Below, one piece after another: positions 1-8,876 of a stretch of DNA of 64,000 nucleotides (its first letter is position 1; the number at the start of each line of letters is the position of its first letter). Location of the stretch: the NCBI RefSeq assembly GCF_020171785.1, contig NZ_JAIVAE010000002.1, positions 620,001-684,000 on the forward strand, given 5' to 3'. The DNA is from Guptibacillus hwajinpoensis (GTDB taxonomy: Bacteria > Bacillota > Bacilli > Bacillales > Guptibacillaceae). The notes beneath the pieces are model-generated. The model was not told where the DNA came from. It saw only the letters and a program-made list of their open reading frames with translations, and searched no databases. Made by a program: the position numbers and the translations under genes.

Positions 1-23
1 GTTTCATAACTTCTCATACTATT

Positions 24-55
24 AAGAAAAAGAAGGGGGCTCCCTTCTTTTTCTT
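24..55 (+). terminator. Rho-independent terminator of a gene upstream of the window
   Basis: A perfect 14-bp inverted repeat (24-37 and 42-55) with a 4-base loop. Its A-rich left arm and T-rich right arm let it work in either direction. No gene is seen before it inside the window. Confidence 0.8.
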
Positions 56-115
56 ATGGAAATTTAGACTGAAAACCGATATGCTTACGACAGATTATAA
101 AATTGAGGTGACGGA

Positions 116-1219
116 ATGTTAACGTTTTATCAACGCTATGCACGTACAGCTTTTGATATTGCACTTATCGTATTAACCGTATTTCTAATCATGTTAGTAT
201 CTAGTTTTTTATTTGATATTGCAGCACCCATAATCGTAGGGTATGTTATCTTTTTAATCATTGAACCTTTCGCACGGTTTCTACATCGAAAAGGAATTGG
301 GAAGACAGCCGCAACGACCATTTCCACGCTTTTGTTTGTTCTGGTTGTTTTAAGTGTTGTCTTTCTAGCTGGAGCTATCTTTGTTCTTCAGTTACAAAAT
401 CTAATCGGCTTAATTCCAGGATATGTTGCGAAGTTTCAAGATCAGATTATGAATTATATTGAATGGGGACAGCTTCAGATAAATGCTCTTCCACCTGACG
501 TACTTGAAAAGGCTCAGGACTTTTCATTAACTCTTGTCGAAAAGGCTTCCTTTATGCTTACTGCATTCTTAAATAGTGTGTTTGCCTTCGTAACGTCAAT
601 CCCCACACTGGTCATTAATTTTATTGTCGGAATCGTACTTGCTTATTTTTTAAGTATCGAAATTGAAATGTGGAAACGAATTGCAGTAAAACGCACGCCG
701 AATACGTTTAAGATCGCGTACTACTTCTTAAAGGAGAATGTATTAAGCGGTATTGGAGCGTACTTAAAGGCACAGTTAAAGCTCATAACCATTACGTTTG
801 TTCTCGTTCTCTGTGGATTATGGATCTTGCGAGTAGATAATGCGTTTACTCTTGCTCTATTATCAGCGTTTTTTGATTTATTACCGCTTCTCGGTGTTTC
901 GGCCATTTTTATACCGTGGGCTATTTATCTCTTTGCAGTAGGCCAAACATCTCTTGCAGTATCGCTTTTAATTTTGCTTGGGGTTGTCATGCTTGTAAGA
1001 CAGATTATGGAGCCGAAAATCACGGGGGATTCTCTTGGTGTGTCAGCCTTTACAATTTTATCCTTTATGATTATTTCACTCTCATTATTTGGGATTTCAG
1101 GAGTTATTATTTCACCGATTTTACTCATATTGATCAAAGCTCTTTATGATCATGGGTATTTAAGTAAGTGGATTCATCTTCCTAGTGAGGAATTTTCAAA
1201 TCCACAGGATAGACGGTAG
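116..1219 (+). CDS. AI-2E family (UPF0118) membrane protein
   Basis: A 367-residue polytopic membrane protein with hydrophobic segments near residues 15-35, 38-50 and 65-92, a long extracytoplasmic-type loop, and a C-terminal half of tightly packed helices (about 150-175 and 205-345). This is the layout of the AI-2E/PerM/YtvI transporter family, and the length is normal. Members export small molecules or ions (the family includes Na+/H+ antiporters and sporulation protein YtvI); the substrate cannot be read here. ATG start with an AGGTGACGGA ribosome site. A lytic transglycosylase follows after 15 bases, so the two are probably co-transcribed. Family is clear, subfamily is not. Confidence 0.8.
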   Translation: MLTFYQRYARTAFDIALIVLTVFLIMLVSSFLFDIAAPIIVGYVIFLIIEPFARFLHRKGIGKTAATTISTLLFVLVVLSVVFLAGAIFVLQLQNLIGLIPGYVAKFQDQIMNYIEWGQLQINALPPDVLEKAQDFSLTLVEKASFMLTAFLNSVFAFVTSIPTLVINFIVGIVLAYFLSIEIEMWKRIAVKRTPNTFKIAYYFLKENVLSGIGAYLKAQLKLITITFVLVLCGLWILRVDNAFTLALLSAFFDLLPLLGVSAIFIPWAIYLFAVGQTSLAVSLLILLGVVMLVRQIMEPKITGDSLGVSAFTILSFMIISLSLFGISGVIISPILLILIKALYDHGYLSKWIHLPSEEFSNPQDRR

Positions 1220-1234
1220 GAAGGAAGAACGAAT

Positions 1235-1828
1235 GTGAAACGAACGGGAAGTTTAATTATCGTAACGATTATCATTAGTGTTGTGATTGGCTTAATTTTA
1301 AAGCAGTCACCGGATTCTTTTTCTCAGCCATTAAAAAAATCCGAAGTACCAGAGGAGTATATTGATCTCTACCGTGAAGCAGGAGATGAATATGATGTGC
1401 AATGGGAGCTTCTCGCAGCTGTCCATCGTGTTGAAACAAAATTCTCCACGATGTCGACATTAGAAAGTCCAAAAGGGGCAATTGGCCATTATCAATTTAT
1501 GCCTTTAACCTGGATTGGTTGGAGTTATGGCGGCAGCCGTCTTGGTGAACTTGATAAGGGTGATTTAGTGGATATTACGGATTTAGAGCTTATTCAAAAA
1601 CACGGTGGATATGGAAAAGATGGAAACGGTGATGGAAAAGCGGATCCTTATAATCTTAAAGATGCTGCTTATACAGCAGCAAGCTACCTTTCAGCGAATG
1701 GAGCTAGTGAGGGAAGACTGGAAAGTGCGCTGTTTGCTTACAACCAAAGCGATGAGTACGTCGAAGAAGTGCTATCATTCTATAATGAATATAAAGAAAA
1801 CGCGACAGTTGTGAAATTAGATCCTTGA
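1235..1828 (+). CDS. Membrane-anchored lytic transglycosylase-like protein
   Basis: A 197-residue protein starting at GTG behind AGGAAGGAAG. Residues 5-22 are a hydrophobic signal anchor, so the enzyme should sit on the outer face of the membrane. The rest is a lysozyme-like fold: HRVETKF with the likely catalytic Glu67, GAIGHYQFMP at 81-90, then a GDGK-type loop and the DAAYTAASYL helix seen in MltB-like (SLT_2) transglycosylases. Members cut peptidoglycan glycan strands, leaving 1,6-anhydro ends. The C-terminal FAYNQSDEYV motif closes the domain. Likely roles are cell-wall turnover or insertion of envelope machinery; the specific role is unknown. Confidence 0.8.
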   Translation: MKRTGSLIIVTIIISVVIGLILKQSPDSFSQPLKKSEVPEEYIDLYREAGDEYDVQWELLAAVHRVETKFSTMSTLESPKGAIGHYQFMPLTWIGWSYGGSRLGELDKGDLVDITDLELIQKHGGYGKDGNGDGKADPYNLKDAAYTAASYLSANGASEGRLESALFAYNQSDEYVEEVLSFYNEYKENATVVKLDP

Positions 1829-1890
1829 TTCAATGTAATGGTACAGTGCTTTCACATATGATAAAATCACGATTAGAAGGGGGCGATTGC

Positions 1891-3012
1891 GTGAAGATTG
1901 TTTCAATCGAACCGACTCCAAGTCCAAATTCGATGAAAATTAATTTAAGTGAAGCGTTACCAGCTGGAGACACGAGGCAGTATAAACTTGAGACTGATCT
2001 CACAAATGCTCCAGTGTATATTCAGAAATTAATGGCCGTTCCAGGCGTTAAGGGCCTTTATCATGTGATGGATTTTATTGCACTAGAACGAAATGCGAAA
2101 TACGCCTGGGAAGATATTCTCCCAGGTGCAAGAGAGGCGTTCGGTGAAGTTGTTGAGGAATACAAAGCATCAGAACAGGCTTCTGAAGATTTCGGTGAAA
2201 TAAAAGTATCAATCCAAATGTTTCGTGGCATCCCGATGCAAGTGAAGCTAGAAGAAGGGGAATCTGAACAGCGCTTTGGATTACCTGAGCGCTTTATGCA
2301 AGCAGCAATGAAAGCCTCATCAGCTTCAGAAAATATGGTGATGGAGCGACAGTGGAAGGAACAAAATCCAAGGTACGGTTCACCTGAAGAAATCGGACAA
2401 GAGGTTACGGAAGAAATTGCGGCGACTTACAGTGAAGAGCGTCTTGAAGCACTTGTAAAAGCTGCATTTTCAGATCAAAGTGAATCCATTAAGCAAGAGA
2501 AAAAAGTGGTCACCCTTGCGATGCTTGATGATGCTGACTGGAAGGTCAGATACGCTGCACTTGACCGTATGGATCCAGAGCTTACTGATCTACCAGTGCT
2601 AGAAAAGGCATTGCAGGATGAAAAAGCTTCTGTACGACGCTTATCAGTCGTTTTCCTCGGTATGATCGAATCGAAGGAAGTGCTTCCGCTTCTTTATCAA
2701 GCATTGAAAGATAAGTCTGTTACAGTAAGGCGAACAGCTGGAGATTGTTTGTCTGATCTAGGTTTTGTTGAAGCCATTCCCGAAATGATTGAATCGCTAC
2801 AAGATCGTAACAAGCTTGTTCGATGGAGGGCGGCAATGTTCTTATATGAAGTGGGAGATGAAACGGCAATTCCGGCACTTGAACAAGCGGCAAATGATCC
2901 GGAGTTTGAAGTAAAGATGCAGGCTAGTATGGCGTTAGAGAGGATAAAAGGCGGAGAAGAAGCAAAAGGTTCTGTCTGGCATCAGATGACGCAAGCAAGA
3001 AAATCAAATTAA
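1891..3012 (+). CDS. CvfC/YpgR-like protein: Nfu N-terminal domain plus HEAT repeats
   Basis: The frame is open from 1825, but GTG at 1891 has a strong site (AGAAGGGGG, 1875-1883), giving 373 residues starting MKIVSIEPTPSPNSMK. That opening is the Nfu/NifU N-terminal domain (about 1-85). The C-terminal third (about 205-355) is a run of HEAT-like helical repeats with recurring VRR/VRW positions. The domain order matches the 'conserved virulence factor C' family of staphylococci and B. subtilis YpgR. Biochemical role is not established; the NifU domain hints at iron-sulfur or redox work. A bacilliredoxin follows 20 bases downstream, probably in the same operon. Confidence 0.78.
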   Translation: MKIVSIEPTPSPNSMKINLSEALPAGDTRQYKLETDLTNAPVYIQKLMAVPGVKGLYHVMDFIALERNAKYAWEDILPGAREAFGEVVEEYKASEQASEDFGEIKVSIQMFRGIPMQVKLEEGESEQRFGLPERFMQAAMKASSASENMVMERQWKEQNPRYGSPEEIGQEVTEEIAATYSEERLEALVKAAFSDQSESIKQEKKVVTLAMLDDADWKVRYAALDRMDPELTDLPVLEKALQDEKASVRRLSVVFLGMIESKEVLPLLYQALKDKSVTVRRTAGDCLSDLGFVEAIPEMIESLQDRNKLVRWRAAMFLYEVGDETAIPALEQAANDPEFEVKMQASMALERIKGGEEAKGSVWHQMTQARKSN

Positions 3013-3032
3013 ATTCACAGGAGGTATAGGAT

Positions 3033-3461
3033 ATGAATCCATACGAAGAATATATGCGTCAGATGGCGCAGCCAATGCGTGATGAATTAACTTCAGCTGG
3101 TTTTGAAGAGCTTACAACACCGGATGAAGTAGCAAGCTTTATTACGGAGAAAAAGGGAACCTCACTTGTTTTTATCAACTCCGTATGTGGTTGTGCAGCT
3201 GGTCTCGCTCGCCCTGCCGCTCGTGAAGCGATTGAGTATGAAAAGAAACCAGAACATCTTGTAACCGTTTTTGCAGGACAGGATCGTGAAGCAACTGGAA
3301 AAATGCGTGAATATCTAGAAGGATATGAACCATCATCACCTTCCATCGCCCTTTTAAAAGATGGTCAGGTACTTCACTTTATTCCAAGAGAAGAAATTGA
3401 AGATCACGATGTGGAAGAAATCGTAGCAAACTTGACAGGAGCTTTTGAACAATATTGTTAA
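3033..3461 (+). CDS. Bacilliredoxin, BrxA/BrxB family
   Basis: A 142-residue cytosolic thioredoxin-fold protein of normal family length with the diagnostic CGC active site at residues 52-54. Bacilliredoxins remove bacillithiol from S-bacillithiolated proteins after oxidative stress. The paralogues BrxA (YphP) and BrxB (YqiW) cannot be separated with confidence by eye, so no symbol is given. ATG start behind AGGAGGTATAGG. It follows the CvfC-like gene closely and is followed by a perfect hairpin. An OsmC peroxidase-like gene is next, making a small thiol-stress neighbourhood. Confidence 0.92.
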   Translation: MNPYEEYMRQMAQPMRDELTSAGFEELTTPDEVASFITEKKGTSLVFINSVCGCAAGLARPAAREAIEYEKKPEHLVTVFAGQDREATGKMREYLEGYEPSSPSIALLKDGQVLHFIPREEIEDHDVEEIVANLTGAFEQYC

Positions 3462-3464
3462 TGA

Positions 3465-3494
3465 CAAAACTCCACTCATATGAGTGGAGTTTTG
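3465..3494 (+). terminator. Perfect palindromic terminator after the bacilliredoxin gene
   Basis: A 15-bp perfect inverted repeat (3465-3479 and 3480-3494) with A-rich left and T-rich right arms directly after the stop codon. Confidence 0.8.
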
Positions 3495-3519
3495 CTCGAG
3501 TTAATAGGAGGTCGATAAA

Positions 3520-3960
3520 ATGGATCACGTATTTGAACTGCAAGGAAGCTGGAAGGGTGGCCTCTCTGGTGAAGGGATTGTTAAAACGGAAAACCTTACG
3601 ACAGACGTCTCAATCCCATCGTCAATGGGAGGAAGTGAAAAAGGAACGAACCCGGATGAATTGCTTTTAAGCTCGTCTGCTGCTTGTTATTTTATGACAA
3701 TCGGATTGTATCTAGAAAGAAATGAAATTCCATTTGAAGATATTAAAATTTCATCTAAATTGACAGTAAGTGATAAAGGAAGGCTTCACGTTGCATCTAT
3801 TCATCATTATCCAGTCATCTACCTGTCAAATGATCCTAATGAGGCAATGATTGCACGAATTCATGAGATTGCCCATCGAGCAGAGGAAGGCTGTATGATT
3901 ACAAGAGCGATTAAAGGAAATGTTGATGTTATCGTAGAACCATCTATATCAAAAGTGTGA
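3520..3960 (+). CDS. OsmC/Ohr family peroxiredoxin-like protein
   Basis: A 146-residue protein with the OsmC signature: NPDELLLSSSAACYF around Cys56 and the partner Cys near 125 (EEGCMI). The family reduces organic hydroperoxides with a two-cysteine mechanism, in the cytosol. The closest match by pattern is the SACOL1771-type subgroup rather than classical OhrA. ATG start with AGGAGGTCGATAAA. It stands alone behind the preceding terminator. Confidence 0.88.
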   Translation: MDHVFELQGSWKGGLSGEGIVKTENLTTDVSIPSSMGGSEKGTNPDELLLSSSAACYFMTIGLYLERNEIPFEDIKISSKLTVSDKGRLHVASIHHYPVIYLSNDPNEAMIARIHEIAHRAEEGCMITRAIKGNVDVIVEPSISKV

Positions 3961-4049
3961 TGTTTTTCACTGAAATCGTTCATTTGTTTTGATAAGCTGA
4001 CAAAACTTGCCTGTCTTAACCGTTTAGATCCTATTATGAATCTGACCCT

Positions 4050-4077
4050 TTGCATTTCTTGCGAAAATCATTATAAT
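4050..4077 (+). promoter_or_regulatory. Putative sigma-A promoter of trhO copy 1
   Basis: TTGCAT (4050-4055), 16-bp spacer, TATAAT (4072-4077), about 60 bases before the start codon. Confidence 0.55.
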
Positions 4078-4139
4078 AAGGTTTTGGAACGGAACTGTGA
4101 CGGGCAAAATGGAAACAGTGAAATAAAGGAGATAGAAGC

Positions 4140-5108
4140 ATGAATAAAGACTATCGTGTATTATTGTTTTATAAATATGTACAAATTGATCAACCAGAAG
4201 AATATGTGGAGGAACACCTTGCATTTTGTAAAGAGCATAACTTAAAAGGAAGAATTCTTATTGCAGAAGAAGGCATTAATGGAACGCTTTCTGGAACACC
4301 TGAAGAAACACAGCAATATATGGATATGATGCATGCCGATGAGCGGTTCGCTGATTTATTCTTTAAAATTGATGAAGCTACTGAGCATCCATTTAAAAAG
4401 ATGCACGTTCGTTTAAGACCAGAACTAGTAACACTTCGTCTCGATAAAAATCATGATCCAAATCAGGTTGGTGGAAAACACTTAAAGCCTGCTGAATGGC
4501 GTGAAGCAATGCAGCAAGATGACGTTATTATTCTTGATACTCGCAATGATTATGAGTATGATGTCGGTCATTTCCGCGGTGCCATTCGTCCAGACATTAA
4601 GAACTTCCGCGATCTCCCTGAGTGGGTGGAGGAAAATCTTGCTGATCAAAAAGACAAGAAAATTCTGACATACTGTACAGGTGGAATTCGCTGTGAGAAA
4701 TTCACAGGCTGGATGGTGAATCAAGGATTTGAGGACGTAAATCAGCTTGATGGTGGTATCGTCACATATGGTCAGGATGAAGAAACCAAAGGAGAGCTTT
4801 GGGATGGCCAGTGCTATGTGTTTGATGGCCGTATTACAGTTCCGATTAACCAAAAAGATCATGTTGTTGTAGGGAGAGATTACTTCACAGGTGAACCGTG
4901 TGAACGCTATGTTAATTGTGCAAGCCCTGAATGTAATAAGCAAATTATTACATCAGAGGAGAACGAACATAAATACTTGCGTGGATGTTCCCATGAGTGT
5001 AGAACTTCACCTCGTAATCGTTACGTAGCTGAGCACGGCTTAACGCAAGAAGAGGTCAATGAACGCCTACAAAAATTAATGCAAGAGCATATTGAACAAG
5101 AGGTTTAA
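4140..5108 (+). CDS. trhO: tRNA uridine(34) hydroxylase TrhO (rhodanese family), copy 1
   Basis: A 322-residue member of the YceA/YbfQ (TrhO) family. These enzymes use O2 to hydroxylate uridine 34 of tRNA, a step toward 5-methoxyuridine in Gram-positives. Residues 1-100 form the acylphosphatase-like N-terminal domain. The rhodanese domain carries the active loop CTGGIRC (Cys179 to Cys185). The C-terminal tail has GEPC, YVNC, PEC and GCSHEC but lacks the CxxC pair that copy 2 keeps. Start ATG behind AAAGGAGATAGA. A 304-residue paralogue lies at 10056-10958; the two share long identical blocks in the rhodanese domain but differ throughout, so they are old paralogues. Confidence 0.93.
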   Translation: MNKDYRVLLFYKYVQIDQPEEYVEEHLAFCKEHNLKGRILIAEEGINGTLSGTPEETQQYMDMMHADERFADLFFKIDEATEHPFKKMHVRLRPELVTLRLDKNHDPNQVGGKHLKPAEWREAMQQDDVIILDTRNDYEYDVGHFRGAIRPDIKNFRDLPEWVEENLADQKDKKILTYCTGGIRCEKFTGWMVNQGFEDVNQLDGGIVTYGQDEETKGELWDGQCYVFDGRITVPINQKDHVVVGRDYFTGEPCERYVNCASPECNKQIITSEENEHKYLRGCSHECRTSPRNRYVAEHGLTQEEVNERLQKLMQEHIEQEV

Positions 5109-5111
5109 TCA

Positions 5112-5145
5112 AAAAAGCTAGCTGTCTGCAGACAGCTAGCTTTTT
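5112..5145 (+). terminator. Bidirectional terminator between trhO copy 1 and the convergent gene
   Basis: A 34-base perfect palindrome (5112-5145) with A5 and T5 ends, lying between convergent genes and able to stop both transcripts. Confidence 0.85.
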
Positions 5146-6004
5146 ATTTGTCATATCGGATTTTATTTACTTTAAGAAGATGATCCACTTTTGAAAGACG
5201 ATGGTCTTCTATTTTTTCGAGGTATTGATGAAGCGTTAACTCCATTTGGCAAAGAGCTTGAAATAGGTCACGGTGCCGCAACTCTCGATTTTCTGCAGAT
5301 AGGGCAGTAAAGCCTGTCAGTATGTTTGGTAGCTCAGTTGAAAGCATTCGCTTTACAACATGGCGCTCCTCAAGGTCAAGCGGCTCAAGTTCAGGTAAGA
5401 TTTGCCGGAAAAGGTGAATGAGCCTTGTCGCTCTAGAATGAATAACGCCACTAATATAAGCGTGTGTAGCCACTTGCTCTAAATGATTTAGCTGTTCTTT
5501 TAAAACCGGATCAATTGCTCCTTGTTCTTGCGTTGCATTTCTACCTATTAAGGCGTGATCCAATAATTTCATGCGCTGAAAAATCCCTTTAAAAAAAGGA
5601 GAACGTTTAATACTTCGTTTAATAATTTTTCCTCGATCATTAATTAAAATGGTACCCTGCTTGCATTTACCTGAATCTCGTTTTGCAATCATTTGTCGTT
5701 CCCATTGAATGTAGAACTTTTTTGGCGTAGACGAACGGTCTTTTTGGCTATCATATCCAGAAAATAAAATAAGGTTTCGTCGTATTTTTAAATAAACAGT
5801 AAATCCTCGTTCTGTACGTTTCCATTTTTGTGGCTTATTTTCTAAAGGGTCGAGTTTATCAATAAATTCATCTAACAACTGCTCCGCGTATGAAAGGAAG
5901 TTAGTTGTACTCGCATCCTGAAGTAGTGATGCTTCCACCGTCTTGAATTGCGGTGGTAACAGCTTTTCAAGCCACTGGGGTTCAGAAGAATCGAAAAGCC
6001 CCAT
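5144..6004 (-). CDS. Uncharacterised protein co-encoded with TelA
   Basis: About 286 residues, no signal peptide or membrane segment. An upstream ATG (6022) overlaps the telA stop, but a perfect AGGAGG lies inside that extension and is spaced for the ATG at 6004, which I prefer. The first half is basic and mixed alpha/beta (KWKRTERGF, KKFYIQWERQM); the second half is helical with regular leucines (about 170-275). I do not recognise the family by sequence. In B. subtilis the TelA-family gene yaaN is paired with xpaC, and the helical C-terminal half here loosely recalls XpaC, so a distant functional equivalent is possible. The gene is translationally coupled to the TelA gene before it. Confidence 0.7.
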   Translation of the reverse strand: MGLFDSSEPQWLEKLLPPQFKTVEASLLQDASTTNFLSYAEQLLDEFIDKLDPLENKPQKWKRTERGFTVYLKIRRNLILFSGYDSQKDRSSTPKKFYIQWERQMIAKRDSGKCKQGTILINDRGKIIKRSIKRSPFFKGIFQRMKLLDHALIGRNATQEQGAIDPVLKEQLNHLEQVATHAYISGVIHSRATRLIHLFRQILPELEPLDLEERHVVKRMLSTELPNILTGFTALSAENRELRHRDLFQALCQMELTLHQYLEKIEDHRLSKVDHLLKVNKIRYDK

Positions 6005-6021
6005 GGGATTCCCTCCTGTCA

Positions 6022-7092
6022 TTAAAGTCGATCAGCTGCATCAGATAGCTGCTTTTGTCTCGACGTTGTGCTATCCAATTTGGTTTTCATTTCTTTGTTT
6101 AACTGATCCATTTCTAGTATGAACTTCTTACCGCTATCAATAATACGGACATTTGATTTTTCTGTAATCTCAATGGCTTCAAATACATCCTGATAGGCTT
6201 TTCGGAAGGATTCAATCGCAATGGCCGGTTTTTCAAGTGTTTTAACCGTTTCCTCCGTATTTTGCTTTAGCATTTCAGCATTTCGAAGTAGCATTGACTC
6301 TGTTGCTTCGTTAACATTTTGAACAGCGGAAATGACCTTCTGTTGGTTGCCGAGTGCTAACTGGATCGAAGCTGTAACCGTGATGATGTTCTTCGTCATC
6401 GTAACGGCATTGAAGATTGCTTCCTCTAACTTCTCATTATTTTCCATGATCAAATCGACGGAGGCCATAGACTGACGAAGAACCATGACAGCCTGTGACA
6501 TATTCTTTACTCGACTAACGACTTTTTGTTGCGCCTTTTGGATCGGTAGGGGATTGTCTTTCCATTCGGTCTTAGCCGCTTCCTCATCAAGCATTGTCAT
6601 GAGCGTCTGACCTAGCTCCATTTGCTCTTCTAAGCCGAAAATTCGATCTCTAGCCACATCTTTAAGTTCTTTTAACATCACATTATCTTCTTGTAGTTTA
6701 TCTTTACCGGTTAAAAGAGACTCAACAATAACTTCAACTTGAGATTCTACCGTTTTATATTTCTTCGCATATTGCTCCACTTCATTACGACCCATGACCC
6801 GATTTAGCAGTTTGTTAAATTTATTTTTCTTTAAGTAAGAGGGCTCGAGTTCTGAAACGTGTTCTCTAAGTTTGTGTAGATTATCAGGTAAATCGTTATT
6901 CGGTTGATCAATCATTCCTTTAACTGGTCGCTTTAATGCTTCTAATGACTCACCGGCATCACGCTGGGCATCTTCACCTAGCCCAGATAAGGATTGAAGT
7001 ATTTTATCTGTATCATCTTCATGATAAAAGCTTTGAATAATTTCCTCAGCTTTTTCACGTTGAGAGTTAACTTTTTCAGGCTGATTACTCAT
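6022..7092 (-). CDS. TelA/YaaN-family toxic anion resistance protein
   Basis: A 356-residue soluble, almost wholly helical protein of the TelA/KlaA family (PF05816). The frame is open from 7143, but ATG at 7092 follows GAAGGAGTGTCATAT, so translation starts at MSNQPEK. The family was named for tellurite resistance, and many members belong to general envelope-stress loci. The central region (about 80-330) carries the usual long helices with conserved runs such as NPLPIQKAQQKV and SVDLIMENN. Together with the downstream partner it forms a two-gene minus-strand operon. Confidence 0.85.
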   Translation of the reverse strand: MSNQPEKVNSQREKAEEIIQSFYHEDDTDKILQSLSGLGEDAQRDAGESLEALKRPVKGMIDQPNNDLPDNLHKLREHVSELEPSYLKKNKFNKLLNRVMGRNEVEQYAKKYKTVESQVEVIVESLLTGKDKLQEDNVMLKELKDVARDRIFGLEEQMELGQTLMTMLDEEAAKTEWKDNPLPIQKAQQKVVSRVKNMSQAVMVLRQSMASVDLIMENNEKLEEAIFNAVTMTKNIITVTASIQLALGNQQKVISAVQNVNEATESMLLRNAEMLKQNTEETVKTLEKPAIAIESFRKAYQDVFEAIEITEKSNVRIIDSGKKFILEMDQLNKEMKTKLDSTTSRQKQLSDAADRL

Positions 7093-7304
7093 ATATGACA
7101 CTCCTTCAATAGAATGAAATCGTTTGGATTTACTTCCTACCATTCTATACGAATAGATTTCGCGAAAAGTTTCAAAACACCTTCAGCAAAACCTTTCCCT
7201 TTGCGAAATAAGTACAAACGTATCGCATGTAAAATAGTTGAAAGATGATGAGAGGGGTGATATGTTTTAAACGGATTTATTTTAACGTTAGGACGTGATG
7301 AAAG

Positions 7305-7559
7305 ATGAAAAATGTAAAGCTCTACACCCAACCGGCATGTCCACCGTGCGAGTTTGTGAAAAATTATTTTCAAATGCATGGTGTCACATATGAACTGTTA
7401 AATATAAAAGAAAACCAGGCAGCGCGGAATGAGCTCATCAACGAGCACGGATCAATGTCCACGCCAACGATTGTCATTGATGGTGAAGTGATTATTGGAT
7501 TTGAACAAGAACGGATTGATGAACTTCTTGATCTTTCGGCTTCTAAAATGAAGGATTGA
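7305..7559 (+). CDS. Glutaredoxin family protein
   Basis: 84 residues, a complete small thioredoxin fold. The CPPC redox site is at residues 12-15 and the cis-proline motif STPTIVIDG near 52-60. NrdH-like or glutaredoxin-like; the hydrogen donor (bacillithiol or thioredoxin reductase) cannot be told. ATG start with a GGACGTGATGAAAG upstream region. An acyl-CoA dehydrogenase-like gene follows 26 bases downstream. Confidence 0.88.
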   Translation: MKNVKLYTQPACPPCEFVKNYFQMHGVTYELLNIKENQAARNELINEHGSMSTPTIVIDGEVIIGFEQERIDELLDLSASKMKD

Positions 7560-7585
7560 TAACTTGTTGAAAGAGGGTGGATGAA

Positions 7586-8731
7586 ATGATTGAGAAATTT
7601 GTTCGCAATGATCGTCAGAAAGAGCTCCTGGATCTAGCTAGTAAGCATCGCGCTGAGCTTAAAGAGAGCGCTGAGCAAATTGACAAAGAAGCGCGCATTC
7701 CTGACGCCATTATAGCAAGTATGAAGGATTCAGGTTTTACTTCACTGCCCATTCCAGAGGAATTTGGTGGGAAAGGACTTTCCCTTTACGAATTAGTCCT
7801 AATTCAAGAGGAACTTGGAAAAGGCGAAGGAGCTGGTGCTCTATCAATTGGTTGGCACTTTGGTATTCTAAAAGACCTGCAGGACCGTCGCCCGTGGAAC
7901 TTTCACACTTATAAAGGCCTATGCAAAAATGTTTTAAATGGAGCGCTTGTGAATAGAGCTCAAACAGAAGAGGAGACTGGTGATCCAACGAGAGGAGGAC
8001 TGCCTGCAACGATCGCTACAGAAGTAGAGGGGGGCTATCAGCTTACTGGCCGAAAAACATTCACAACGTTAAGTCCACATCTTGACTCAGTGATTGTGAA
8101 ATCGACGTTAAATGGTGTGCCGGCTGACTTTTTAGTATCAATGAATCAAGAAGGTGTGTCCCTTGAACAAACGTGGGAAGTTTTGGGGATGAGAGGAACG
8201 AGAAGTGATGATCTTGTCTTAAAAGACGTCTTCGTTCCGTCTGAAGCTCTCCTTGAAATTTATGATAAGGAACGCAAAACGGCATCCCTTCCTCCTGCCT
8301 GGTTACTTCATATCCCCGCTGTATATCTTGGGATTGCTGAATCTGCACGAGAAGAAGCGGTGAAATTTGTTAGTTCTTATCAACCGAACAGTTTAGATAT
8401 TCCATTAAAAGATGTTCCCCATATCCAAGATAAGTTTGGGCGCATTTCCCTTGCGCTCTTAAGTGCTCGTCACTTTCTTTATTCGGTCGCAGAGCAGTGG
8501 GATCAGTATCCAGAAGAGCGAATGAACATGCAGGGACAGCTTTTTGCTGCGAAAACCCAGGCAGTGAAAGCTGCAATGGAAGCTGTTGACCTTTCCATGC
8601 GCATTGTTGGGGGGCGGAGCTTAATGAAAAAGAATCAGTTGGAACGCTTATACAGAGATGTTCGAGCGGGACTTCATAATCCTCCTAGTGATGAATTAAC
8701 GCTACAAGTTCTTGCGATGAAGCAATTTTAA
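7586..8731 (+). CDS. Acyl-CoA dehydrogenase family flavoprotein
   Basis: About 381 residues. A GTG at 7577 is in frame, but ATG at 7586 is better placed relative to AGAGGGTGG. The protein shows the acyl-CoA dehydrogenase layout: helical N-terminal domain with LPIPEEFGGKGLSL, middle beta domain with GRKTFTT and GMRGTRSDD (FAD contact region), and a helical C-terminal domain ending in the VGGRSLMKKNQLERLYRDVRAG pattern. It probably oxidises an acyl-CoA or related thioester. No electron-transfer flavoprotein or thiolase gene is near, so the substrate is unknown. A hairpin ends the transcript. Confidence 0.85.
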   Translation: MIEKFVRNDRQKELLDLASKHRAELKESAEQIDKEARIPDAIIASMKDSGFTSLPIPEEFGGKGLSLYELVLIQEELGKGEGAGALSIGWHFGILKDLQDRRPWNFHTYKGLCKNVLNGALVNRAQTEEETGDPTRGGLPATIATEVEGGYQLTGRKTFTTLSPHLDSVIVKSTLNGVPADFLVSMNQEGVSLEQTWEVLGMRGTRSDDLVLKDVFVPSEALLEIYDKERKTASLPPAWLLHIPAVYLGIAESAREEAVKFVSSYQPNSLDIPLKDVPHIQDKFGRISLALLSARHFLYSVAEQWDQYPEERMNMQGQLFAAKTQAVKAAMEAVDLSMRIVGGRSLMKKNQLERLYRDVRAGLHNPPSDELTLQVLAMKQF

Positions 8732-8742
8732 GATGAGTGTTT

Positions 8743-8775
8743 ACTCCTTCTATAATTGGAAGGAGTTTCTTTTTG
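8743..8775 (+). terminator. Terminator after the acyl-CoA dehydrogenase gene
   Basis: 8-bp perfect stem (8743-8750 / 8759-8766) with an 8-base loop and a following T-rich run. Confidence 0.75.
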
Positions 8776-8876
8776 TTCTTATATGTGGATCTCATCCCTA
8801 TGACTCCCTATTGTAAGTCTGCTGTTCTTCCTCTATCCTTTATGTCGTGTTAAAAGCTACTGAAAGGATGGGGTGT

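Noticed and set aside
4482-4943. 153-codon open frame on the minus strand inside trhO copy 1
   Set aside because: Antisense shadow; no ribosome site, low-complexity translation and a strongly supported gene on the other strand.
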